This document shows positions 42,454 through 52,301 of a stretch of DNA of 64,000 nucleotides, piece by piece; within the stretch, counting starts at the first letter, position 1; the number at the start of each line of letters is the position of its first letter. The notes under the pieces were generated by a model. It was not told where the DNA came from, searched no databases, and saw only the letters and a list, made by a program, of their open reading frames with translations. Origin of the DNA: Paramyrothecium sp. XJ0827 (Eukaryota; Ascomycota; Sordariomycetes; Hypocreales; Stachybotryaceae); contig JAJFPB010000010.1 in NCBI GenBank assembly GCA_020881915.1, forward strand, positions 992,001-1,056,000. The letters run 5' to 3'. The position numbers and the translations under genes are program-made.

Positions 42454-43110
42454 CGTAATCACTAAGGGCAATGAGTGACAATGGCCAACTTCGTTGTCTC
42501 AGACACCACCTACCGATATTGGTGTAGAGTTATCAGTGAGTAGGGTTAGACTCTCAAGGTGTAGTTGTGAGTGTGGTGCGCTTAAGCCGCTGAACAAAAT
42601 TTGCGTATAACTAAGTAGTTTGGATATTATTACGAGTTAAAACGCTTAGAGCAAGATGAAGTTGGGGTCTTTAGTGAATACAACCCCTGGCAGAGAAACA
42701 AGGTCTTTAGCGGTGACGCAAGAATGTGGCATTCGAATCCAGTCGATGGTGATATCAGATGTGCCCATAACAGGTTTGGGGAAACCACACCACGAGATTT
42801 CCATCGTGAAACCGCTACACCAACTCACAACGATGACGTACTAGGCATCGATGAGACAGGGGACACTCAGCCGGGGAGTATGACGTGGTATGGGTGGGGA
42901 GGGAAGAGTGGATGGGGATTGTTGAAGGAAATCGGGGGCCTGGCTACCCCAGTATGCATGTGGATAAACCCCATAGGGTGTGTGTGAATTGAGAAGTTGC
43001 CCTGCTTCTCATAAGAGTAAACGTCATGTCTGATGTTAGGCCTAGCCAAGTGAGAGCTCAGGAAATCACGACTGTTCACCGTCCGATTCATTCCACGCCT
43101 TGTCGCGATC
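42454..43110. other. Divergent intergenic region
   Basis: This is 657 nt between the low-complexity gene (minus) and the small membrane-anchored gene (plus). No further gene is seen. Confidence 0.55.
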
Positions 43111-43814
43111 ATGGTGATAGGACTCCTTGCCATCACGGCCATTCCGACTGTCATCGGCGTAGGTCAGGCCATCAGCGCACAGAAGAAACAGAACGCAGCG
43201 GTATCCAAAGAACAAGAGAAGTTCCACTTGGTCGCGCAGCTGGACGACCCTGACGACCCGGGTTTTTATGAAGATGCCGCCGTCTGCATCGTCAAGGATA
43301 AGAAAGCAGGTACCCATTTCAAGAGCCTATCGAGCGCAAAGACTAACAACTTCCGTGGGAGTAGGTCTATCTGAACCTTCCAGAACTCCCCGTGGCAGGC
43401 CATCGGTTCTGCGGATACTATTTCAAGTATCCCAGTGAGGAGCAGCACCTGGGTTTGGTGAGCACCATTTCGGAGGACCCACCGATGCTGAACTGGATAT
43501 ACGTGAACAAGGACACTCATGTGGTGGAGTTTGGCGGGCGGAAGGACACTGTCGACCACGTCATAGGGCCATGGGGTTGGAGTGAGGATGAGAAGCTGCT
43601 GACGCTGGAGGGCAACTTTGATTCGTTTGTCGCCGTGAGAGAGGAGGGGGAGTCAGGGGAAGCAGGGGGTGCAGGAGGCCGGTGGTATGTGTGTTGGGAC
43701 CCTGAGGAGAAGATGCTGGAAGACATGAGTCCAGGCCGCTGCAGGCCAGTGCGTCTGAGACGACAGCCGTTGCTGGGGATGGAGAGCCGCTACGTTAGGG
43801 ACAGCGAGCGTTAA
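43111..43814 (+). CDS. Small membrane-anchored protein of conserved fungal family; probable GC-AG intron
   Basis: Predicted exons are 43111..43305 and 43365..43814 (214 residues). The N-terminus MVIGLLAITAIPTVIGVGQAISAQKKQNAA is a membrane anchor followed by a basic/Gln stretch, a start typical of a family common in filamentous fungi. The second part has GHRFCGYYFKYP, GLVSTISEDPPMLNWIYV and HVIGPWGW before a C-terminal disordered tail. The only in-frame joins use a GC donor at 43306 (giving KDKK|VYLN, which fits family expectation) or a weak GTCAAG donor at 43291. The obvious GT at 43310 shifts frame and meets a stop. A good branch site, GACTAAC, lies 18 nt before the acceptor. Function is unknown. 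The gene sits among the low-complexity protein genes. Confidence 0.75.
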
Positions 43815-44224
43815 TTTGATCATGGTTTTCCCACTGTCCGTCCGTATGCAAGTGGAGCCCGTAACGCGGGATGACAGATGGTGATGTGGGTTTGTGGGTG
43901 CAGATGGTCCCATGTGTCAGGGATTCGCCGCGTCCCAGCCACACAGCTGCATTGAAGAGGGGGGCGTGTGTGAATGATACAGGCATAAGGCAGGGCGATC
44001 GCGATGATGACCTCATGGAGAAGACAAGGCCAGAGGTGCATGAGAAAACCTGTTCTGGCAGACACCAGGACGCGTGTATGTGTGTATGTATATGAGCACA
44101 CTCTTCTAAGGGTCCTCATCTCAAAGGACATCTGAAAGCTTATACTTGAAAAGCGTACTACTTACATCGTTTCGAGATTCATCTTCGTTAATCTCAGCTC
44201 TCACCACCTCACACAACTGCAAAA
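43815..44224. other. Intergenic, no gene seen
   Basis: This is 410 nt between two plus-strand genes. It contains 3' flank and leader sequence. Nothing further is recognised. Confidence 0.55.
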
Positions 44225-44572
44225 ATGTCGGCTACCATGGAGAAGGATCGCGTCGAGTCCCAAGAGGACGGCTCCACCAGCGCCGCCGAGGAGCAGCCTC
44301 GTCGTTCGAGAAAGGGACGCAAGAGCAGACGCTCCGAGAAGTCACAGTCCGGTCCTCTGGACCAGCTGCCATTGAACAACATTACAGACGACGCCGTCGG
44401 CAACGTGACCAACACGCTGGGCGGCATCACCGGCGGTGCCCTCGGCGGCGGCCAGGAACAGGGCGGCGGCGGAAAGAGCGATACATTGAGGCTGCGCCTG
44501 GATCTCAACCTCGACATCGAGATTCAACTGAAGGCCAGGATCCATGGTGACCTGGAACTCGCGTTACTGTAA
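44225..44572 (+). CDS. Small disordered protein with conserved 'LRLDLNL...IHGDLEL' tail
   Basis: A 115-residue protein from the ATG at 44225 (MSATMEKDRVES). The N-terminal half is charged and disordered (RRSRKGRKSRRSEK). A Gly-rich middle contains TLGGITGGALGGG. The last 32 residues, KSDTLRLRLDLNLDIEIQ then LKARIHGDLELALL, match the tail of the minus-strand gene at 41623 with only a few substitutions. The Gly-rich hinge before the tail also matches (GGGGKSD in both). The stop TAA lies inside GTAAGT. If spliced to the acceptor at 44774, the protein would end LLN instead. Family members occur in many filamentous ascomycetes and have no known function. Confidence 0.8.
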   Translation: MSATMEKDRVESQEDGSTSAAEEQPRRSRKGRKSRRSEKSQSGPLDQLPLNNITDDAVGNVTNTLGGITGGALGGGQEQGGGGKSDTLRLRLDLNLDIEIQLKARIHGDLELALL

Positions 44573-46067
44573 GTCTCCTCCCCTCCACGCAATCACATCC
44601 ATGTCCCCCTCTCCCTACCCCTACCCTCTCACAGCCAAATCCGTTCTCCCGCATGCTACCGCCATTTACCCCCAATTTAAGACATTTCTCTTACATCCCG
44701 CTTTTCCAGTACTGGCTAATCCACCTCCGAAAGGCAATGATCATGCTAATTGCTTGTTCTTCGACGCAATGCAGGAATTAAGAGAGGGGCCTGGCTTTTC
44801 TCTGTTTTTGTTTCCAGTGTACAACACAAAGGATCTTCTCCCCTACTCTGAGATTAATTCATGAGTGAGGACGGGCGCACGAACGGTGTTTTTTTATGGG
44901 GAACATTGTTTTTCATTTTTGCAAAGAGGCAATTTCGAGCGACGGAGCTACTCCCCAGGAGAAGAGAAGCGAGATCACATCGAGGCCCACAAACACACAA
45001 ACTCATACACTTATACAGCGAAATCTCGTTTTTTTAGCAGAAGACCCATTTTTAGCTGCGGCTAGAGAAATGAATGAAATGAATTACCATGATTTCGGGA
45101 CCACCATGCTGTGTACCTAGCCACAGCACAGCATAAAGAGGCATGAGGGATCGAGATTCTCGCCTCAGCTCAAGTGGAGACCTGATGTTCCGTTTTCTAG
45201 CCGCATTGTGTTAGTGCCGCGTGGCTTGTTTCGTTTGCTTGCTGCTCTAGCCTCCATCAGGCTTGGTGAGTCTCAGCGGTCCGCTTCGTCCAGGGAAGCC
45301 TCATGGCACAAGGACCGTGCCGGGCGCCAACCAAGTTTTCTGTTGTATGGGTGAACCTTCCGGGTCGACGACGCCTGTCTCCCAGCTCCGAGATCCTCAG
45401 CTAAATGAGGGCTCTCCTAGGGCCAACCCTGTCCGCGACGAGCAAGGGTGGAGTATCTGCTCCGCCTGCTCGGAATGAACCGAGTGGCGACTTTGATCGT
45501 GGGCAGCACGAAAGCGAAAGCCCGCCCAGCGAAACAAGGACTGGCCAGTTGCCTCGTCACATATCGTGTCCAACGGTTTTGTTCTTGTTTCGCTGCCGCA
45601 CTAAGGAAAGCTACTCGTCCAAGTTCCCACGCGGGACTCTTGTTTGGACAGCTCGCAACGTGTTCTGTGGACCTAACGCCGCCGCTACTGTGCTGGTTCC
45701 TCCAATCCAAATGGACAGGCGTGGAGCCGGCCCCCCCTACATCCCATGACGCCAAATGTGCCAGGAATATGCCAGCCCCATGCCAAGGTCGCGTCGCATC
45801 AAAAGGACTCCCATCGAGCGGGGCAGCTTGACGCTTCCCCTCGCAATTTGATTGCTTGTGACAACTAATTATCGTCATTGTGACCTCCTTCGCTGCTCTG
45901 TCCAGGACGCTCGTTCACATTGTCGCCTCTCAAATCATCTGATTTCCTTGACTTCGGCTTACGCGGATATCAGAACGGCCCCTCACCGTTAAAATTTCCC
46001 CTTTTTCACACCGTTTCTTACCTTGCAAGACTGGGACGTTGGAAATCCTAGCCACGAATCCGCTGCC
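44573..46067. other. Intergenic 1.5 kb
   Basis: The first 200 nt may be an intron plus 3' UTR of the preceding gene (pyrimidine-rich, branch site GCTAAT near 44754, acceptor at 44774). Overlapping open frames on both strands at 45405-45878 have no protein features. The remainder is the leader of the next gene. Confidence 0.45.
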
Positions 46068-46760
46068 ATGGCTGAAGAGTCGGCGCAGAACAATGCCTGC
46101 CAGCACGTCCACCGCGCTGGGCCGGTCCATGACACTCATATGTTCACGATCCCAAACCCTCGCGCACAGCAACACTCCCCTCCATCGACTCGCGATGCAT
46201 CACCGAAGCCCTCCTCCCGTCAAACGTCTCCCAAGCCTACGTCCGAGGCCCCACCGAAGCAGAACTCCGAAATCAAGATACCCAAAATCACGCCTGTAGG
46301 GTCATCAGGAGAGACGCCGCAGGTGCTGGCGCAAGGACTGGTGGGGAAGTACGTCGACGAGTTCGGCAACATATTAGATTGGGACGGCACCGTCCTGGGC
46401 CGCGTGGAAGGAGACTTGCCGTCCATGGTTGGCAGGCCTGTTTCGGAGAGCGGCGAGATTCTGGACGAAGAAGGAGAGGTGGCAGGGCATGTGTCGGAAA
46501 ACTACGCAAGGCCGGCCTTGAAACCTCTAGAGAACGGGCTCAAGGTGGATGATGCTGGCAACATCTACGGGGACGACGGGAAAGTGGTTGGGAAGCTTAA
46601 CAAGGACTCTCCTGATAGCCGTAGTGATCCAAAGCCAACACCAACCCCCAGTCCATCGGACATATTTCTGGATGTCAAGTCAACGCACGATGGCATTCAG
46701 CTCATAATCAGGATCCCCACTGTTTTTAATAGGGAATGCGACCATCCCGATCATTCATGA
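46068..46760 (+). CDS. DUF3659-repeat protein
   Basis: A single-exon, 230-residue protein from the ATG at 46068 (MAEESAQNN). A Ser/Pro/Gln-rich N-terminus of about 80 residues leads into three DUF3659-type units: LVGKYVDEFGNILDWDGTVLG, MVGRPVSESGEILDEEG, and LKVDDAGNIYGDDGKVVGKL. Each has the G-x-x-V-x-x-x-G-x-I-x-D-x-x-G-x-V-x-G pattern. It ends in a segment SDIFLDVKSTHDGIQLIIRIP, which recurs at the C-termini of related fungal proteins. It has no signal or membrane segment. The family occurs only in fungi and has no known role. It lies just upstream of the much larger DUF3659 gene, so the two probably arose from a shared ancestor. Confidence 0.82.
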   Translation: MAEESAQNNACQHVHRAGPVHDTHMFTIPNPRAQQHSPPSTRDASPKPSSRQTSPKPTSEAPPKQNSEIKIPKITPVGSSGETPQVLAQGLVGKYVDEFGNILDWDGTVLGRVEGDLPSMVGRPVSESGEILDEEGEVAGHVSENYARPALKPLENGLKVDDAGNIYGDDGKVVGKLNKDSPDSRSDPKPTPTPSPSDIFLDVKSTHDGIQLIIRIPTVFNRECDHPDHS

Positions 46761-47801
46761 TTTAAATCTTGGGTCGCCTACGGGGCGCTCGGATGGGGGA
46801 GATCGTGGCTTTCGACATGACCCTGGCTTCAACTTGCATGATGCCGATGGATCAGGGCCAAGGCCACGAGGGGGATGCTGGGGCAAGTTTCCCGCTACCC
46901 ACTGTCCAAGGGAGCGGGAGGACAAGTTCAAGCCACACAAGAGAATAGCTCAAAGCCGGCACAGACCGAATCAAGCATGGCATCATGAATTGCGTGCAGT
47001 GACGCCACACGTGAAGTTGGTTAAAGAGTCAAGACTGACGCACCCAGGAGGGGATGGCGCAGAATTGTGCAGACCCGTAGGACTCGGCTGGCCTGCCGGG
47101 CATCGTATGGGGCAAGTGATCGTCCATCTGATGGGATGGAAACCTGTTTTTGCAGCCACAGTTACGCCGACATCCCACGGTTAGTGAGTAATCCATAGCG
47201 TAACTGCAATCTCGATTTCGCAACCTGCGGCGGAGGCCAAACGATCCTCGATGCTGTTCCCAGGGTGGCCCTGCATCTACATCCACTCCCTGCCCTCCGG
47301 CTGCCTTTCCCAGCATGGTTGTTGGACGGCGGCAAACTAGTAGGGCGAGTGCTTCCTGCACAAGCGCCTCACGCAAGTCCCCATTGACTGGTTCTGGGCG
47401 GTGCGAGCTCGCAGCCACATTTCCTGGAGCTGCGAGCGAGCCCGTTCTGCGTCATTGGGGATCGGGCAAGCTTCCGCCACTGGCTGAGGATCTCCTCCAT
47501 GACGTGACCGATTGCTCTTGGAAGGTGGTCAACAGGGGGAGCTTGAGGCACCCTAAGCTCTCTTACCGATGTGAGCCGCTATGTGACGTTTGCACCTGTG
47601 TACGTAGAGGCGATACTGGCAAACCTGCTTTCGGTGAGAGGCTCCAGATAGTATATGAAGAGGTTGCTGCAGGTCGGAATGCGATAATGAAGTTCCCATC
47701 TTATAACAATTTGCATACTACAATACCCTGGACATCGAGAAATGAACAATCGGTCCTGTGTACCATTAAACTGAATCAATTTTGTTAATTACTTTTCCAA
47801 T
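46761..47801. other. Intergenic 1.0 kb
   Basis: Located between the two DUF3659 genes. Open frames of 116-157 codons (46834-47184, 47315-47788) lack recognisable features. The stretch should hold the promoter of the large gene. Confidence 0.5.
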
Positions 47802-50800
47802 ATGTCAACCGAAAACCCCCAATCCATTCCCGAGAAGGAGACCAAGACGAAGAACACCCCGGCCGCTGCCGATGATACCCAAGGTATGCTCCCACACATC
47901 GCTCACACTTTCATTACGACAAACCGCTAGCAGTAGCATAGATTATTTTATGTCTAACGTAGGCCCAGATGACTCAAGCTCCGTACCGCGCTCAGCTGGC
48001 ATCGTGAGTGCCACTGGCAACATTCTTGACGAGAGCGGCGACATCGTTGGCAAGGTTTCAGGGTCCGCGGACCCCCAAGAACTGATTGGCAACACTGTCA
48101 CGGAAGCTGGCAAAATCGTCAACGATGCTGGTGAGGTCCTTGGCGAGGCTTCGTTGAAAGACGAGTCCGGCGACTACACAACCAAGCCAGAGGAGGATGA
48201 GCAAGAAGAGGACAAGAAAGCCTCAAAGAATGACGACTCTGCCGAGGCCGAGAAGCCACAAACCAAATCCGAGACCCAGTTCGACGGAGAGGACGAACAG
48301 GAGTCTCCCGCAGCTACGAAAGACCAGGACAGCAAACAACTGAACGGCAACAGCAAAGACCTAAATGGTGTCACAAACGGCGCCAAAGATACACTAAAAA
48401 AGGGTCAGGAGAAGACTGAAGATGTCACTGAGGACGCAAAGGAGGCTCCCTCCAAGGTAGAGGAGCAGGCAGAGGATGCCACCAAAGATACCCCCGCAGC
48501 AGACGAGAAGGCTGGTGAAGCCGTCGAGGATACCAAGGAGAAGGCTGGCGACGTCGCAGAAGACACTGAGGACAAGGCTGCCGACACCACCGAAAAGGCC
48601 AAAGATACGGCCGCCGACAATACAGCAGACGCTGAGGACAAGGCCGGTAATGTCGCTGATAAGACCGAGGACGCTACAGAAGACGCCAAGGACAAGACTG
48701 GCGATGTGGCTGACAAGGCCGAGGACACTACTGGCGATGTAGCAGACAAGGCTGAGGACACAACTGGCGACACAACAGAGCAGACCAAGGACAAGGCTGG
48801 CGATGCAGTCGACGAGACTGAGGACAAGGCCGGTGATGCTACAGAATCCACCGAGGAGAAGGCAGGTGACGTTGCAGAGTCAGCCGAAGAGAAGGCTGGC
48901 GATGCTACTGAAGCTGCTGAGGACAAGACTGGTGATGTAGCAGAGACCGCTGAGGACACCGCCGAGACTGCCAAGGACAAGACTGGCGAGGCTGCTGAGG
49001 CTGCCGAAGATAAGGCCGGTGATGCCGTTGACACGACTGACGATAAGACTGGCGACGCCACCGAGACTGCCGAAGATGCTACTGAGTCTGCCAAGGATAA
49101 GGCTGGCGATGCCACTGAAGCCGTTGAAGACAAGGCTAGTGATGCCGCCGAGACTGCTGAGGACACTGCCGAGACCGCCAAGGACAAGGCAGGTGATGTC
49201 GTCGGGACTGTCGAAGATAAGGCCGACGATGCAGTGGAGACCGCCGAAGACAAGAAGGACGATGTCGAAGGCGCCACTGATGACACGAAGGCCGATGTCG
49301 ACGACAAGGCTGGTGACGCCGCTGAAACAGCCGAGGATAAGGCTGATGATGCTGCGGAGACTGCCGACGACAAGAAGGACGACGTCGAAGGTGTCGCCGA
49401 CGACAAGACGGCTGACGTCGAGGACAAGGCTGATGATGCCGCTGAGACTGCCGAAGACAAGGCTGACGACGCTGCTGAAACTGCTGAGGACAAGAAGGAC
49501 GACGTCGAAGGCGCCGTTGAAGACAAGAAGGACGATGTCGAGGCTGCAGCCGACGAGGCCAAGGGCGACGTCGAGGACAAGAAGGACGACGCCGAGGCTA
49601 CTGCCGAAGACTCCAAGGACCAGGTCGAGGAGAATGCCGAGGATGCCAAGGCAGAAGTTCCCGCCGGTGAGGAGGCTAAGGACGCCGAAGCTGAGGGTGA
49701 GGAGAAGCCCGAGGAGGAAGCCGACAACAGGGATTTTGCTGCCCTCAAGGGCACCAAGGTCAACAAGGCTGGCAACCTCGTCAACAAGAACGGCGATGTC
49801 ATTGGCCGTATTATCGAGGGCGATGCCAAGAAGCTCCTCGGCAAGCGCTGCGATGAGAACGGCGACATCTGGGACGACTCCGGCAAGAAGGTCGGACGTG
49901 CCGAGCCACTGCCCGACAATGAGCGCGAGGACCTCAAGGACTACGCTCCCTTCGAGAACTTCCCCGACGCTGTCGTTGAGGCTGACGGTCGTGTCACCTC
50001 CGAAGGCAAGCAAGTCGGCGAGGTTGTCGAAGGCGATCCCAAGCGCCTGAAGGGCAGCAAGGTCGACGAAGATGGTGACATCCTCGACCGACGCGGCAAC
50101 GTCGTCGGCAAGGCCGTCCCCTGGGACGAGCCAGAGGCCGAGGCTGAGCCTGAGCCAGAAGTTATCGACAAGTCTATCCTCGCCGGCAAGCGAGTCAACA
50201 AGGCTGGCAATGTCGTCGACACCAGCGGTACTATTTACGGCCGCGTCATTGAGGGTAACGTAAAGTCAATGGTTGGCCGCATGGCCGACAAGGAGGGTAA
50301 CATCCGCAGCGAGTCTGGTGATATCATCGGCAAGGCTGAGCTTGTGCCCGAGGGCGAGCGTGAGGGTGCCAAGGACGGCCCCTTCGCTGAGATGAGTGGC
50401 CTGACCGTGTCCAAGGATGGCAAGGTCGTCACTGCTGGCGGTGATGTCGTTGGCCGTCTCATTAAGGGCGATGCCAAGGCCCTTGCCGGCCGAACCGTCG
50501 ATGAGGATGGTGATGTCGTCGACAAGAACGGCAACGTCCTGGGCAAGGCTGAGCGCTGGGAGGAGCCCGAGGAGCCTGTTGTCGAGAAGAAGAAGGGTCC
50601 TCTTGCTGGTCGCCGCCTTGACCGCGAAGGAAACGTCCGCGACGAGGATGGTAACGTGATTGGCAAGCTGGTTGCTGGTGAGGCAATCATCTGCGCCGGC
50701 AAGGAGATTGACGATGACGGCGATGTTATCAACTCCAAGGGCCAGACCGTCGGTCACGTCGCCAGGCTCGAGGACATTCCTCCCGAGCCTGAAAAGGAGC

Positions 50801-51599
50801 CTGAGGAGACTGAGGAGCAGAGGAAGGAGCGTGAGAAGGCTGAGCAGGAGGCCGAGGCCGCCGCCAAGGACAAGAAGCTTGCTGGCTCGCTGGCCTACCA
50901 GGTCGAGCAGTCCCTGGAGAAGATCCGTCCTATCTGCAAGCGCATCACAGACCACGTCGACAGAGCCGAGCGCACTCCCAAGGAGGAGCTGGACGAGGAG
51001 GCGCTCGTCAACGCGGTGAAGCCCCTAATCGAGGAGGGAGGCAAGATCCTCAGCGACTGCAACGGCGCCATCCGCGGCATGGACCCCGACGGTCGCATCC
51101 AGCGCAAGGCCAAGCAGAACGCGGCCAGCCGTGAGGCGACGCCCGAGGAGTACCACCTCGCGGACTGTCTCAAGGAGGTGAGTTATCGGGAACATGCTAC
51201 CACATTGAGAATGAACCACATTGCTAACACTTTTGGAATAGCTTACCGGCACTGTCACCGAGTGCATTGACAACGGCAAGCGCAAGATCGAGGGCATGCC
51301 TCACGCGAAGAAGGAGCTCAACCCTCTCTGGGGTCTCCTTTCGGAGCCTCTGTTCCAGATTCTCGCCGCCGTCGGCCTGTTGCTGAACGGTGTCCTGAGC
51401 CTTGTCGGCAAGCTGGTAAGTCCACTTCCTGTCCTCTCGCACCCTGCAACAGATGAGCTAACGAATTCCACAGCTGAGCGGTCTTGGCCTGGGTGGTCTC
51501 GTCGACGGCCTATTGGGCGGTCTGGGTCTCAACAAGATCCTCGACGGCCTTGGTCTGGGAAGTGTTGTCGGTGCCATTACTGGCAAGAAGAAGAAATAA
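47802..51599 (+). CDS. Large LEA-repeat / DUF3659 / DUF6987 protein
   Basis: Exons are 47802..47883, 47963..51177, 51242..51415 and 51474..51599 (1198 residues). Introns have donors GTATGC, GTGAGT and GTAAGT, and all keep frame. One DUF3659 unit lies at about 40-95. From about 200 to 600 there is highly repetitive Asp/Lys/Ala/Glu sequence built on 11-residue units such as DKAGDAAETAE and DKKDDVEG, resembling LEA group 3 proteins, which fold into amphipathic helices on drying. Next come about six DUF3659 units (620-970; GDVIGRIIEGDAKKLLGKR type), then a helical DUF6987-type domain from about 990 (LAYQVEQSLEKIRPICKRI). The tail is Gly/Leu-rich and ends GKKKK. A protective or scaffold role under stress is inferred from composition only. 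Confidence 0.88.
48481..49680 (+). repeat. Degenerate 33-nt coding repeats (LEA-like 11-mers)
   Basis: About 1.2 kb of imperfect 33-nt units encode D-K-A-G-D-A-x-E-x-A-E-type 11-mers, with higher-order blocks such as DKADDAAETAEDKKDDVEG repeated near 49310-49520. Biased third positions keep the antisense strand open over a long distance. Confidence 0.88.
49741..50790 (+). repeat. Tandem DUF3659 units
   Basis: About six units of roughly 120-170 nt encode V-N-K-A-G-N-x-V-x-x-x-G-x-x-x-G-R-x-x-x-G-(D/N)-x-K patterns, separated by Glu/Pro-rich linkers. Confidence 0.8.
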
Positions 51600-52301
51600 G
51601 CGATTCGTCTGTAATGTGCAACTGGAGCAGATTCGTTTGGCGGGTACACTGCCGAGTCTTGTAAAAATTTCTTTACTGTTGTTTTTCTAATGATTTAGCA
51701 ATGAGTTATGACAGTTTAATTCACTACCATTGTTCAAACCAATGTTCGAAACAGAATGATCCCTGAAATATCTCGATCAGATGAAGAATACAGAATCACA
51801 AGCGATATCGTGTCATATCCAGGGCACTTCATCGAAGTTGTCAGGGAAGCTTGATACAGGGTAGTCCTTGAGTTCAAACGGGTGCAACGATGAAAAGACA
51901 GGTACAGTTGAGGGCTTCGGGTATGATCACGCTGTCACTGCCACATTTCTGGAGTCTGCAGCAATTTCCAGTGGGATTCGGTCAGGGCACACGCGACAAT
52001 AACGTTGGTACCATCGGTAGTCGAGGTGTTTGGAGCCCTCTTGATGCTCTCTCACATTGAAAGGGCATCACTATATGCAAATGCATCTACCGAGGCTTAC
52101 CTAATCCCAATCCTCACTGCGGGGCATTGAACCTACAAAACCGCGAGCGAAAAATTCCGGCAGAGATTTCTTTTGCCTCTCATCACAGCTTTGCTTGCGC
52201 ACATCTTTGTGCTCATGGGCAACACGCGACGCCGAACATGATACTGCCGCATCTCGTTGGGCTTTTCTTCGCTGGGGACCTTCTTCGCAAGGTCTCTGAA
52301 G
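51600..52301. other. Intergenic, no gene seen
   Basis: This is 702 nt between plus-strand genes. The first 300 nt are AT-rich 3' flank. No further feature is seen. Confidence 0.55.

Noticed and set aside
41881..42465. Plus-strand Leu/Gly-rich 194-codon frame opposite the low-complexity gene
   Set aside because: It mirrors the Lys/Glu/Pro hexapeptide repeats on the minus strand and looks hydrophobic only for that reason.
48405..49937. Antisense open frames of 377-510 codons opposite the LEA-like repeats
   Set aside because: Low-complexity Ser/Ala/Val/Leu sequence is the shadow of biased codons on the sense strand. Sense exons, repeats and DUF3659 domains fully explain the stretch.
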